DNA of 64,000 bases, from contig JAJXZX010000013.1 of the NCBI GenBank assembly GCA_021779835.1, forward strand, positions 35,387-99,386. The letters are read 5' to 3'. This DNA is from Pseudomonadota bacterium. Its GTDB lineage: Bacteria > Pseudomonadota > Alphaproteobacteria > Rhodobacterales > Rhodobacteraceae. This document shows, piece by piece, positions 19,565 through 28,230 of this stretch; positions within the stretch are counted from its first letter, which is position 1, and each line of letters starts with the position of its first letter. The translations under genes were made by a program, and so were the position numbers. The notes under the pieces are model-generated. The model was given only the letters and a program-made list of their open reading frames with translations, searched no databases and had not been told where the DNA came from.

Positions 19565-19789
19565 TCAGTTAACCACATGTCCGACAATGCGGATCGTTGC
19601 AAACGGCAACGAGGCCGGGCCATAGGCTATGCCGCTGCGCAGCTCTGCAAAAACCACGCAAGCGATAGCCGCCAGCGCCAGACCGACCCCCGCGCGCGAC
19701 AGCGTATGGTCTACATTTGCGGCAAGAAAGGCGATGATTGCCAGTCCCCCGAGGGCGCACCCAAGCACGAAAAACACATCGGTTAGCAT
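19565..19789 (-). CDS. Small two-span membrane protein, function unknown
   Basis: 74 aa. Two hydrophobic helices ([19 protein letters not shown] and [16 protein letters not shown]) joined by a short polar turn, with a C-terminus ending IRIVGHVVN. The ATG follows GGAGGT (CCGGCATGC context: GGGAGGTCCGGC). It lies 34 nt downstream of pyk on the same strand and is likely cotranscribed. Not recognised as a named family. Confidence 0.65.
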   Translation of the reverse strand: MLTDVFFVLGCALGGLAIIAFLAANVDHTLSRAGVGLALAAIACVVFAELRSGIAYGPASLPFATIRIVGHVVN

Positions 19790-19823
19790 GCCGGACCTCC
19801 CTTCGGGGGATAGCTTTGCTTAA

Positions 19824-21269
19824 CTATTCAGGTTCCGAGCGATAGATCAAGCGTTCCATACAGGGCGCCACACGCAGGATGTTGGTAGTGCCGGGCACGT
19901 TGAACGGCACACCAGCCGTCACCACGATCTGATCGGTCTCAACGGCAAAGTCGTATTTCACGGCCGCACGCACCGCCGAAATCACCGCACCTTTAAAGCG
20001 TTCCTGCTCTTCCGTCATCACGCAGGTCGTGCCCCAAGTCAGGCACAGCCGACGCGCGGTTGCGACCAGTGGCGTCAGCGCGATGATCGGCACACGCGGA
20101 CGTTCGCGCGCCACCAGACCCACCGTGGTCCCCGACTGGCTGAAGCAGCAGATCGCCTTGATGTCCGTCGTCTCGGCAATTTCACGCGCCGCGGCTACAA
20201 TGCCATCGGCAACCGTCTTCCGTTCAGCACGGCGAGAGCTTTCGATGACCTCGCGATACGTCGGGTCGCTTTCGACCGAAATCGCCACGTTGTTCATCGT
20301 GGTGACCGCCTCGATCGGGTATTTCCCCGCCGCGGATTCCGCCGACAGCATCACCGCATCGGCGCCTTCGTAAATCGCCGTCGCCACGTCAGACACTTCG
20401 GCCCGCGTCGGCACCGGTGATTCGATCATCGATTCCAGCATCTGCGTCGCCACGATCACCGGCTTTGCCGCCGCCCGGCACGCACGCACCAGACGTTTCT
20501 GGATCGGCGGCACGGCTTGCACCGGCAGTTCCACGCCCAGATCGCCGCGCGCCACCATAATGCCATCCGACACCGCAAGGATTTCGGCAAACGACTTCAC
20601 GGCCGAGGGTTTTTCGATCTTCGACAGGATGCTCGCGCGCCCCTTCGCCAGATCGCGCGCCTCGGTGACGTCCGCCGCCCGCTGCACGAAACTCAGCGCC
20701 AGCCAGTCCACGCCCAGCTCGCACGCAAATTCCAGATCCTTGCGGTCCTTCTCCGACAGCGCGGCCAGCGGCAGCACCACGTCGGGCACGTTCACGCCCT
20801 TGCGGTTGGAAATCGCGCCGCCCACTTCAACGGTGCAATTGGCGAAATCCGGACCGCAAGTCACGACTTTCAGCCGGATCTTGCCGTCATTGACCAAAAG
20901 CGAGGCCCCAGGCTCCAGCGCCTCGAAAATCTCGCGGTGCGGCAGACAAACGCGGGTTGCGTCGCCGTCCTTGGGGTCCAGATCCAGCCGGAATGCCTGC
21001 CCTTCGGCCAGATCGACCGGCCCGTTGGCAAAGGTGCCCACGCGCAGTTTCGGCCCCTGAAGGTCGGCGAGGATGGCGATCGGGCGATCCAGATCGGCCT
21101 CGATCTTGCGGATGATGCGATGGCGCGCTGCGATATCGTCATGCGTGCCGTGGCTCATGTTCAGGCGGAACACATCGGCGCCCGCCTCGAACAAAGCGCG
21201 GATGGTGTCGTAATCACTTGAAGCCGGGCCCAAAGTGGCCACGATCTTCACATTTCGAAGGCGTCTCAT
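19824..21269 (-). CDS. pyk: Pyruvate kinase
   Basis: 481 aa. Catalyses phosphoenolpyruvate + ADP to pyruvate + ATP. It starts MRRLRNVKIVATLGPASSD, has NMSHGTHDD, the substrate-binding KIEKPSAVKSFAEIL with MVARGDLGVELP, and VMLSAESAAGKYPIEAV. The C-terminal domain carries CFSQSGTTVGLVARERP. Full length. It is divergent from the amidohydrolase gene. Confidence 0.97.
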   Translation of the reverse strand: MRRLRNVKIVATLGPASSDYDTIRALFEAGADVFRLNMSHGTHDDIAARHRIIRKIEADLDRPIAILADLQGPKLRVGTFANGPVDLAEGQAFRLDLDPKDGDATRVCLPHREIFEALEPGASLLVNDGKIRLKVVTCGPDFANCTVEVGGAISNRKGVNVPDVVLPLAALSEKDRKDLEFACELGVDWLALSFVQRAADVTEARDLAKGRASILSKIEKPSAVKSFAEILAVSDGIMVARGDLGVELPVQAVPPIQKRLVRACRAAAKPVIVATQMLESMIESPVPTRAEVSDVATAIYEGADAVMLSAESAAGKYPIEAVTTMNNVAISVESDPTYREVIESSRRAERKTVADGIVAAAREIAETTDIKAICCFSQSGTTVGLVARERPRVPIIALTPLVATARRLCLTWGTTCVMTEEQERFKGAVISAVRAAVKYDFAVETDQIVVTAGVPFNVPGTTNILRVAPCMERLIYRSEPE

Positions 21270-21406
21270 GCTGCCTCGTTCCTTGTGTCAAATTCATGTG
21301 GGTCGGTGGGCCGATGCCTCTATGGCGGAATTCGCCCCCCGGAGCAACTGGCGCTTTCGGCTTAGGCGCACTAAACCGTGCCCTGACACGAACAGGTGAC
21401 AAAGAC

Positions 21407-22147
21407 ATGAACGCTCCTTTTCAGATCATCGGCGAAAATCGTCCCTCCCGCTGGCTGGTCACCTGCGACCACGCCACCAACTATGTGCCCCACTTCGTCA
21501 ACGGCGGCGATCTGGGCATCGACGCCGCCGATATGGCGCGCCATATCGCCTATGACGTCGGCGCCGCCGGCCTTGCCCGCGCACTGGCCGACCGGCTGAA
21601 CGCCCCTGCGATCCTGTCTGACTTCTCGCGCCTCGTCATCGACCCCAACCGGGGCGAGGATGATCCGACGCTGGTGATGCGCCTTTACGACGGCACCCTG
21701 ATCCCGGCCAACCGCACCGCCGATCTGGCGGAAATCGAGCGTCGCCTCGACGCCCTGCACCGCCCCTATCACCGCGCCTACGACCGCCTCGCCGCGCGCC
21801 GCGCCGACACGGTGATCCTTGCCATCCACTCTTTCACCCCCTGCCTCAAGGGCCGCGCCCCGCGTCCGTGGCAGATTGGCGTGCTCTACTCCCACCTCGA
21901 CACCCGCCTCTCACGCGCCCTCATCACCCGGCTGGAGGCCGAGCCCGACCTTTGCGTCGGCGACAATGAACCCTACCTCGGGCACCTGCCCGGCGACGCC
22001 ATCGACCGCCATGCGCTGCAACCGGGCCGCCACAACACGCTAATCGAGCTGCGCAACGACCTGATCGCGACTGAGGCCGAACAACGGGCATGGGCCGACC
22101 GCCTTGCCCCGATCCTCACCGCCGCCCTCGCGGATACCGCGTTATGA
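21407..22147 (+). CDS. N-formylglutamate amidohydrolase family protein
   Basis: 246 aa. SRWLVTCDHATNYVPHFVN, LSDFSRLVIDPNRG, HRPYHRAYDRL, VILAIHSFTPCLKG and a late LIELRNDLI are conserved in the N-formylglutamate deformylase-like family (zinc-dependent, histidine breakdown and related amides). No hut genes are nearby, so the true substrate is open. ATG 21407 follows AGGTGAC; the open frame upstream overlaps pyk and is not used. Its stop overlaps the next start (ATGA). Confidence 0.85.
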   Translation: MNAPFQIIGENRPSRWLVTCDHATNYVPHFVNGGDLGIDAADMARHIAYDVGAAGLARALADRLNAPAILSDFSRLVIDPNRGEDDPTLVMRLYDGTLIPANRTADLAEIERRLDALHRPYHRAYDRLAARRADTVILAIHSFTPCLKGRAPRPWQIGVLYSHLDTRLSRALITRLEAEPDLCVGDNEPYLGHLPGDAIDRHALQPGRHNTLIELRNDLIATEAEQRAWADRLAPILTAALADTAL

Positions 22148-22797
22148 GCCGCCCCTTCGCCGCCGCGATCTTCGACCTCGACGGCACGCTGATCGACACG
22201 GAAAGCCAGCTTATCACCACCGCGATCCAGATCCTCAAGCAGCGCGGCCACACCGTCACCCGCCCCTTCCTCGCCACCCTCGTCGGCGTTGATGCCTTCG
22301 AAGCGCACCGCCGCCTCTGCGCCCATGTCGGCGCCGAGATTGACCGCGACGCGTATGAGGCAGACTGGCGCACCCATATGCTGACCGCGTTCAGAGCCGG
22401 CATCCCCCTGATGCCCGGCGTCGCCGAATTGCTGTCGCACCTTGCAACCCGCGCCATCCCCCGCGCCGTCGCCACCAATAGCCAAACCCAAAGTGCCAAC
22501 CGAAAACTCGCGGCTGCTGGCCTTACCGCCCATTTCGCCCCCGCACATGTGGTGGGCTACGACGCCGTGCCGCGCCCCAAACCGCACCCCGATGTCTTCC
22601 TCGCCGCCGCCCACAGCCTCGGCGTCGCCCCCACCGATTGCGTCGCCTTCGAGGATAGCGAAACCGGCGTCGCCGCCGCCCTTGCCGCCGGCATGACCGT
22701 GGTGCAAATTCCCGACATGGCCCCGGCGCGCACGCAAAACGCGCATCACATTGCCGCCTCGATCCTCGACGGTGCCCGCGCCTGCGGCCTCATCTGA
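22144..22797 (+). CDS. HAD superfamily phosphatase (beta-phosphoglucomutase/PGP-like)
   Basis: 217 aa. Motif I FDLDGTLID (residues 10-18), motif II ATNSQ, a lysine in RPKPHPDVFLAA and motif III FEDSETGV, with a four-helix cap between motifs I and II. This is HAD subfamily IA. The substrate cannot be told. The ATG overlaps the preceding stop, so it is translated with the amidohydrolase. Confidence 0.88.
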   Translation: MSRPFAAAIFDLDGTLIDTESQLITTAIQILKQRGHTVTRPFLATLVGVDAFEAHRRLCAHVGAEIDRDAYEADWRTHMLTAFRAGIPLMPGVAELLSHLATRAIPRAVATNSQTQSANRKLAAAGLTAHFAPAHVVGYDAVPRPKPHPDVFLAAAHSLGVAPTDCVAFEDSETGVAAALAAGMTVVQIPDMAPARTQNAHHIAASILDGARACGLI

Positions 22798-22813
22798 CCA
22801 AAGGAACGCCCCA

Positions 22814-23137
22814 ATGGACGACCAAACCCGCATCGAACTTGAAGCCGCCGCCTACCGCGCGCTCCGCGATCACCTGATGGTGAAACGCCCCGATGTGCAA
22901 AACATCGACCTGATGAACCTCGGCGGCTTCTGCCGCAACTGCCTGAGCCGCTGGTATCAAGAGGCCGCCAACGAACGCGGCATCCCCATGACGAAAGACG
23001 AGGGCCGCGCCGCCTTCTACGGCATGCCCTACGCCGATTGGGTGGCGCAGAACCAAACCCCCGCCGACGCCGCCAAACAGGCCGCATTCAAAGTTGCCTT
23101 CGCCGAAAACGTCGGCGACCCCGCGAAAAAGGACTAA
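22814..23137 (+). CDS. DUF1244 family protein
   Basis: 107 aa. The block VKRPDVQNIDLMNLGGFCRNCLSRWY with CRNC and the later GMPYADW are diagnostic of DUF1244, a conserved proteobacterial family without assigned function; the CxxC pair suggests metal or redox chemistry. AAGGAA precedes the ATG. Third gene of the amidohydrolase-HAD-DUF1244 group. Confidence 0.9.
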   Translation: MDDQTRIELEAAAYRALRDHLMVKRPDVQNIDLMNLGGFCRNCLSRWYQEAANERGIPMTKDEGRAAFYGMPYADWVAQNQTPADAAKQAAFKVAFAENVGDPAKKD

Positions 23138-23268
23138 GCGCCAAGGGGAATGCGTCGGGCGGAACCGTTCCGCCACCCCTCTACGTCCGCAGCATACCCG
23201 TCCGGCACGGATCGCGCGGCGCAAACCCAGCAGCTCTGGCCCGCCAAAGCCTACCCCTACTGCCCAAA

Positions 23269-23302
23269 TTGCTTTGCCCCAAATATCCCCGCCGGAGGCA
23301 TA
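23269..23302. repeat. Palindromic intergenic repeat, copy 4 (single arm)
   Basis: TTGCTTTGCCCCAAATATCC followed by CCGCCGGAGGCATA, matching one arm of the units at 12494 and 18768. No opposing arm is present here. Confidence 0.65.
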
Positions 23303-23323
23303 CCCCGGCCAGCCAAGGCTCAC

Positions 23324-23352
23324 ATCTTCGGGCAAGGTCCTTGCCCGAAGAT
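23324..23352. terminator. Perfect 14-bp palindrome between convergent genes
   Basis: ATCTTCGGGCAAGG, one T, CCTTGCCCGAAGAT. It lies between DUF1244 and the transaminase gene (convergent) and is followed by an AT-rich stretch (23353-23430, several A and T runs), so it may end transcription from both sides. No gene is seen in 23138-23433. Confidence 0.5.
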
Positions 23353-23433
23353 TAGGTTAAAATTCTGTTAACAAAAAAACTAAACTGTTCAATATCAATA
23401 AGATATAAAAGCGCTGCACAGCGCAACACCCCT

Positions 23434-24294
23434 TTAAATCGCGGTTTTGCGGACCTCTTCCAGATAAATCTCCCGCAACCGAGCGGCCACCGGCCCGGGT
23501 TTTCCCGACCCCAAAGCGACCCCATCCACCTCAACCACCGGCATCACAAAGGCCGAGGCAGAGGTAATGAACGCCTCATCCGCCCCCTTCGCCTCCTCCA
23601 CCGAAAACGCCCGTTCCTCGACCTCCATCTGCGCCTCGCGGGCAAACCGAAGAACCGCGGCGCGGGTGATGCCGTGCAGGATCTCATGGCCAAGGTGGCG
23701 CGTGATGATCCGCCCGCCCTTCACGATATAGGCGTTGTTCGAGGTGCCCTCGTTGACCATCCCCTCGGTCACTAGCCAAGCGTCATCAACATGCGCCGCC
23801 TTGGCCATCATCTTGGCCATTGACGGGAACAAAAGCTGGACCGTCTTGATATCCCGCCGCCCCCAACGTTGATCCTCGACCGTCACCACCTTCATGCCGA
23901 CCTTGGCTTGCGGATTGTCGGCAAGGCCGGGCTTGGCTTGGGTGAACAATACCACCGTGCCGGGAACCGAAGCGGCGGGGTAGGCGAAATCCCGGTCGCC
24001 CGGATTGCCGCGTGTGATTTGCAGGTAGACCATGCCATCGACCACCTCATTGCGCGCCACCAACTCCCGGTGGATGGTCAGCAGATCCGCGTCCGTCACC
24101 GGTGCCGCCATCTCAAGCTCGCCCAGCGAGCGGGCAAGACGGGCGGCGTGGCCTGCGAAATCGATCAACTTGCCGTCCAGCACACTGGTCACCTCATAGA
24201 CCGCATCGGCCATCAGGAAGCCGCGATCAAAGATGGAAACGGTGGCCTCTTCCTCGGGAAGGTAGGCGCCATTCACGTAGACGGTTCTGCTCAT
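23434..24294 (-). CDS. D-amino-acid transaminase (branched-chain/D-AAT fold IV)
   Basis: 286 aa, PLP fold type IV. MSRTVYVNGAYLPEEEATVS and FDRGFLMADAVYEV at the N-terminus, DIKTVQLLFPSMAKMMA with the PLP lysine (about 146), EGTSNNAYIV and ITSASAFVMPV. Residues around Tyr32 and the RGFLMADAVYEV pattern favour D-alanine transaminase over BCAT. ATG 24294 starts 4 nt after the dipeptide epimerase stop, so the pair forms an operon that could supply D-glutamate and D-alanine or recycle wall peptides. Confidence 0.87.
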   Translation of the reverse strand: MSRTVYVNGAYLPEEEATVSIFDRGFLMADAVYEVTSVLDGKLIDFAGHAARLARSLGELEMAAPVTDADLLTIHRELVARNEVVDGMVYLQITRGNPGDRDFAYPAASVPGTVVLFTQAKPGLADNPQAKVGMKVVTVEDQRWGRRDIKTVQLLFPSMAKMMAKAAHVDDAWLVTEGMVNEGTSNNAYIVKGGRIITRHLGHEILHGITRAAVLRFAREAQMEVEERAFSVEEAKGADEAFITSASAFVMPVVEVDGVALGSGKPGPVAARLREIYLEEVRKTAI

Positions 24295-24298
24295 CTGA

Positions 24299-25261
24299 TT
24301 ATCCCCACAAGGCCGCCTCGGGCGGGTGAACCCCCGCGTCGTTGTAGAACAGCGGGGTGTCGCGGTCTTCGGACAGAAGCAGCGGCCCGTCAAGGTCAAC
24401 ATAAGCCGCGCCCTGCGCAACGAGGGTTGCGGGGGCCATGGCAAGCGACGATCCGACCATGCAGCCGACCATGATCCCGTAGCCCTGCGCATGGGCGACA
24501 TCACGCAGCGCCAGCGCCTCGGTCAGGCCGCCGGTCTTGTCGAGCTTGATGTTGACCATGTCGTATTTGCCCGCAAGGGCGGCAAGCGAGGCGCGGTCGT
24601 GACAGCTTTCATCGGCGCAGACCGGAATGGGTCGCGCGATTTCGGCCAGCATCTCGTCCGCCCCGGCGGGCAGCGGTTGTTCGACCAGCGCCACCCCCAT
24701 GCGTTCAAGGTGGGGCGCGAGGTCGGTGTATATCTCGGGCGTCCAGCCCTCGTTGGCGTCGATGATGATCCGGGCCTTGGGCGCGCCAGCACGCACCGCA
24801 GCAAGGCGGTGCATGTCGTCTGGTGTGCCGAGCTTTATCTTCAAAAGCGGGCGGTGAGCGTTCTTCGCGGCCTCGGCGCGCATCTGGTCGGGCGCGTCAA
24901 GCGAGAGGGTGAAGGCCGTCAGCGCAGGCACCGGCGCGGGCAGACCGGCCATATCCCAGACCCGGCGGCCAGCGGATTTGGCGAGCCAGTCCCACAGGGC
25001 ACAATCGACAGCATTCCGCGCCGCACCGGGAGGCAGCAGGGATTGCAGCGCCTCTCGGGTAACGCCGTCGGGCAGCGACTGAATCTGGGCCGCGACAGAG
25101 TCGAGCGTTTCGCCGTAGCGGGCGTAAGGCACGCATTCGCCGCGCCCGGTGTGGCCAGCACGGGCGATATGGACGGTAAGCACCTGCGCTTCGCTTTTCG
25201 ATCCGCGTGAGATGGTGAAGGTTTTGGCAAGGCGAAAGGTTTCGCGGGTGACGGTCAGCAT
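24299..25261 (-). CDS. Dipeptide epimerase (L-Ala-D/L-Glu epimerase type, enolase superfamily)
   Basis: 320 aa. Enolase-superfamily barrel with the KxK acid/base site (LLKIKLG), metal ligands IIDANEGW, VEQPLP and CADES, and the second catalytic lysine in NIKLDKTGG. The DES and DKTGG forms match L-Ala-D/L-Glu epimerases of murein peptide recycling. It is directly followed by the D-amino-acid transaminase on the same strand. Exact dipeptide specificity is inferred. Confidence 0.85.
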   Translation of the reverse strand: MLTVTRETFRLAKTFTISRGSKSEAQVLTVHIARAGHTGRGECVPYARYGETLDSVAAQIQSLPDGVTREALQSLLPPGAARNAVDCALWDWLAKSAGRRVWDMAGLPAPVPALTAFTLSLDAPDQMRAEAAKNAHRPLLKIKLGTPDDMHRLAAVRAGAPKARIIIDANEGWTPEIYTDLAPHLERMGVALVEQPLPAGADEMLAEIARPIPVCADESCHDRASLAALAGKYDMVNIKLDKTGGLTEALALRDVAHAQGYGIMVGCMVGSSLAMAPATLVAQGAAYVDLDGPLLLSEDRDTPLFYNDAGVHPPEAALWG

Positions 25262-25431
25262 GGGCGACTCCGTTTTTCCGGTCCCGAATTGGCACTTGCA
25301 CGTTCGGCGAGGCGGGGCGCGCGGTCAAGCATCCAACTGGGCGCGGCCCCAGGCCTTGCCATCGCAACCAGCGGCTTCGCTGCGGATTGGTCGGTGTTTT
25401 GCGGCTCGCCGTGCTGCAGCGCAGAATTCGC

Positions 25432-25448
25432 TTGCGAATATCCACGCA
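25432..25448. promoter_or_regulatory. Inverted repeat TTGCG-N8-CGCAA upstream of mcl1
   Basis: TTGCG at 25432-25436 and CGCAA at 25444-25448, 55 nt before the mcl1 start, in the 241-nt gap between the divergent epimerase and mcl1 genes. A candidate operator; the cognate protein is unknown. Confidence 0.3.
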
Positions 25449-25502
25449 ATTTCATACCGAATGTCGCACGCTATGCGCAATAACATTACCCGGAGACCCC
25501 GC

Positions 25503-26462
25503 ATGTCCTTCCGTCTTCAGCCTGCCCCCCCAGCCCGCCCCAACCGTTGCCAGTTGTTCGGGCCCGGCTCTCGCACCGCGCTGTTCGAGAAGATGGCTGC
25601 GAGCGCTGCGGATGTGATCAACCTTGATCTGGAGGACTCCGTCGCGCCGGACGACAAGGCGACGGCGCGCGCGAACATCATTGCCGCGACGCATGAGGTC
25701 GATTGGGGCCAGAAGTATCTGAGCGTGCGGATCAATGGCCTCGACACGCCCTACTGGTATCGCGACGTGGTGGATTTGCTGGAACAGGCGGGTGACCGGC
25801 TGGATCAGATCATGATCCCCAAGGTAGGCTGCGCGGCGGACGTTTACGCCGTCGATGCGCTGGTGACGGCAGTGGAACGGGCCAAGGGGCGCAAGAAGCC
25901 GATCAGTTTTGAGATAATTATCGAATCTGCGGCTGGCATCGCGCATGTCGAAGAGATCGCGGCGAGCAGCCCGCGGTTGCACGCGATGAGCCTGGGTGCG
26001 GCGGATTTCGCGGCGAGCATGGGGATGCAGACGACAGGCATCGGCGGCACGCAGGAGAATTATTACATGCTGCACGAAGGCGCGCGGCATTGGTCGGACC
26101 CGTGGCATTGGGCGCAGGCCGCGATCGTGGCCGCCTGTCGGACGCATGGCGTCTTGCCGGTCGACGGACCGTTCGGTGATTTTTCGGATGACGAGGGCTT
26201 CCGAGCGCAGGCGCGACGCTCTGCCACGCTGGGGATGGTCGGAAAATGGGCGATCCACCCCAAGCAGGTCGCGTTGTGCAACGAGGTGTTTACGCCGTCC
26301 GAGGCTGCAGTGGCCGAGGCGCGCGAGATTTTGGCGGCAATGGCCGCCGCCAAGGCGCGCGGTGAAGGGGCGACAGTTTACAAGGGGCGGCTGGTCGATA
26401 TCGCCTCGATCAAGCAGGCCGAGGTGATTGTGCGGCAGTCAGAGATGATTGCTAAAGCCTGA
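25503..26462 (+). CDS. mcl1: L-malyl-CoA/beta-methylmalyl-CoA lyase
   Basis: 319 aa, the size of Rhodobacter Mcl1. MSFRLQPAPPARPNRCQLFGP, INLDLEDSVAPDDK, IMIPKVGCAADV, the acidic residue in SFEIIIESAAGI, LGAADFAASMGMQTTGIGG and GKWAIHPKQV are conserved in this CitE-like lyase. It cleaves beta-methylmalyl-CoA to propionyl-CoA and glyoxylate and L-malyl-CoA to acetyl-CoA and glyoxylate in the ethylmalonyl-CoA pathway. ATG 25503 has CCGGAG upstream. Other pathway genes are not in the window. Confidence 0.93.
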   Translation: MSFRLQPAPPARPNRCQLFGPGSRTALFEKMAASAADVINLDLEDSVAPDDKATARANIIAATHEVDWGQKYLSVRINGLDTPYWYRDVVDLLEQAGDRLDQIMIPKVGCAADVYAVDALVTAVERAKGRKKPISFEIIIESAAGIAHVEEIAASSPRLHAMSLGAADFAASMGMQTTGIGGTQENYYMLHEGARHWSDPWHWAQAAIVAACRTHGVLPVDGPFGDFSDDEGFRAQARRSATLGMVGKWAIHPKQVALCNEVFTPSEAAVAEAREILAAMAAAKARGEGATVYKGRLVDIASIKQAEVIVRQSEMIAKA

Positions 26463-26703
26463 AAGGAGCAGCGCGACATTTGCGCGCAGATGGTCGTTGA
26501 CAGAACGGTCACAAAAAAGGCACAAATTTGACAGCCGTGCTGACAGACTCACCGGCATACGAATACCCGCGCTGCGAAGGGAGAGGAGGCCCGACGCAGC
26601 ACCTCGGGAGGAGTGCGCGCCCTGGACCTATGGTTCGGGGCGCTGCCTTTTTGGTGGACCGGCAAACAGGTGCAGCCACCCAGCATGGTGGCGGAGAGCC
26701 GAG

Positions 26704-26732
26704 TTGCAAATTGCCCCCCCTGCGGTCATATA
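26704..26732 (+). promoter_or_regulatory. Possible accA promoter
   Basis: TTGCAA (26704-26709), 17 nt, CATATA (26727-26732), about 20 nt before the ribosome site of accA. The rest of the 297-nt gap 26463-26759 shows nothing I can support as a gene. Confidence 0.35.
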
Positions 26733-26759
26733 GGGGCCCAAACGTCCAAGGAGTTCCCG

Positions 26760-27719
26760 ATGAACTATCTCGAATTCGAAAAGCCCCTCGCCGAGATTGA
26801 AGGCAAGGCAGAGGAGCTGCGTGCGATGGCGCGGGCGAACAAGGAGATGGACGTCGAGAAGGAAGCGGCGGCGCTGGACAAGAAGGCCGATACGCTGCTG
26901 AAGGATCTGTATAAGGGCCTGACACCGTGGCAGAAATGCCAGGTGGCGCGCCACCCGGACCGCCCGCATTGCGGACAATATATCGAGGCTTTGTTCACAG
27001 ACTACATGCCGTTGGCCGGTGATCGGAACTTTGCCGACGACCACGCCGTGATGGGCGGCCTCGCGCGGTTCAACGATCAGCCGGTGGTGGTGATTGGCCA
27101 TGAAAAAGGCAACGATACCAAGTCGCGGCTGGAGCATAACTTCGGCATGGCGCGTCCTGAAGGCTATCGCAAGGCGATCCGTCTGATGGATCTGGCGCAT
27201 CGTTTTCATTTGCCGGTTGTCACGCTGGTCGACACCCCCGGCGCCTATCCGGGCAAAGGTGCCGAAGAACGTGGGCAGGCGGAGGCGATTGCGCGGTCCA
27301 CCGAAAAGTGCCTGCAAATCGGCGTGCCACTGATTTCCGTGGTGATCGGCGAGGGCGGATCGGGCGGCGCGGTGGCCTTTGCCACAGCGAACCGGATCGC
27401 GATGCTGGAGCATTCGATCTACTCGGTGATCTCGCCGGAAGGCTGCGCCTCGATCCTGTGGAAGGACGCTGAAAAGATGCGAGAGGCCGCTGAGGCGCTA
27501 CGGCTGACGGCGCAGGATCTTTTGCAGTTGGGCGTCATCGACCGCATAATCAAGGAACCGTTGGGCGGCGCACAGCGGAACACGAAGGACACCATCGCGG
27601 CGGTGGGGGCTGCGATTGCCGCCATGCTCAAGGAGCTTTCCGGCAAAAAGCCGGAGATGCTGATCCGCGACCGGCGGCAAAAATTCCTTGATATGGGAAG
27701 CAAGGGGCTGGCGGCCTGA
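26760..27719 (+). CDS. accA: Acetyl-CoA carboxylase carboxyltransferase subunit alpha
   Basis: 319 aa. Transfers CO2 from biotin to acetyl-CoA with AccD. It starts [20 protein letters not shown], then a predicted N-terminal helix pair, and contains [33 protein letters not shown] and [14 protein letters not shown], all AccA hallmarks. AAGGAG precedes ATG 26760; the longer open frame upstream is not used. Confidence 0.97.
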   Translation: MNYLEFEKPLAEIEGKAEELRAMARANKEMDVEKEAAALDKKADTLLKDLYKGLTPWQKCQVARHPDRPHCGQYIEALFTDYMPLAGDRNFADDHAVMGGLARFNDQPVVVIGHEKGNDTKSRLEHNFGMARPEGYRKAIRLMDLAHRFHLPVVTLVDTPGAYPGKGAEERGQAEAIARSTEKCLQIGVPLISVVIGEGGSGGAVAFATANRIAMLEHSIYSVISPEGCASILWKDAEKMREAAEALRLTAQDLLQLGVIDRIIKEPLGGAQRNTKDTIAAVGAAIAAMLKELSGKKPEMLIRDRRQKFLDMGSKGLAA

Positions 27720-27748
27720 GTTTCAGGCTGTTCCGCCATCGGCACGCT

Positions 27749-28221
27749 TTACCATAGCGTGCTAGCAGTTCGCGCGGACCATTTCGCATCGTAGGTGGTG
27801 CCGTAGAAGCCCCCTTTGGCGATTTCCTGCAATATCTCGCCCATCGTAGGAAGCCCCGTGCTGTCGTCCGCCGATGTCCAGAGTCGCGCGCGCATCATCG
27901 CGCGGGCGCATTGGGAATAGACTTCGGCAATCTTGATGACAATCACGGTGTGGGGCGTTTTTCCGTCGTGCATGAAGCTGGTGCAAAGCGCGGCGTCGGC
28001 GGTAGCGCGGGCGCGGCCATTGGCCCGGATCACGTTGTTGGCGCCGGGGACAAAGAACATAAGCGAGACGCGCGGGTCCCGGACGATGTTGCGCAGAGTG
28101 TCGATGCGTTCGTTCCACGCGCGGTATGCGGGGTCATGCACGGCGTAACCTTGATCTGCGCCGGTGCGGACGGGGTGCCATAGAGGGCGGCGAGGTCATC
28201 GACAGTTTCGATAAAGTCCAT
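27749..28221 (-). pseudogene. Decayed pyridoxamine 5'-phosphate oxidase-family (FMN-binding) gene
   Basis: The ATG at 28221 opens MDFIETVDDLAALYGTPSAP, the usual start of this family, but the frame shifts near 28142. From 28141 a second frame reads HDPAYRAW followed at once by NERIDTLRNIVRDPRVSLMF and then the normal C-terminal half (RANGRARATADAAL, VIVIKIAEVYSQCARAMMRA) to a TLW end. In intact relatives about 45 residues of the FMN-binding barrel (the RFC-LATVGPEG and SPRGD region) stand between AYRAW and the RIDTLRN block. So there is both a frameshift and an in-gene deletion. It lies at the end of the tfoX-plsC-ftsX-ftsE strand. Confidence 0.8.
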
Positions 28222-28230
28222 GGCGAGGCC

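Noticed and set aside
23353..23430. AT-rich patch as a dif site or origin
   Set aside because: No XerC/XerD-type half sites and no DnaA-box cluster could be seen.
27742..27762. GCACGCT...AGCGTGC hairpin as terminator of accA
   Set aside because: No T-run follows on the plus strand and it overlaps the end of the pseudogene; evidence is too weak.
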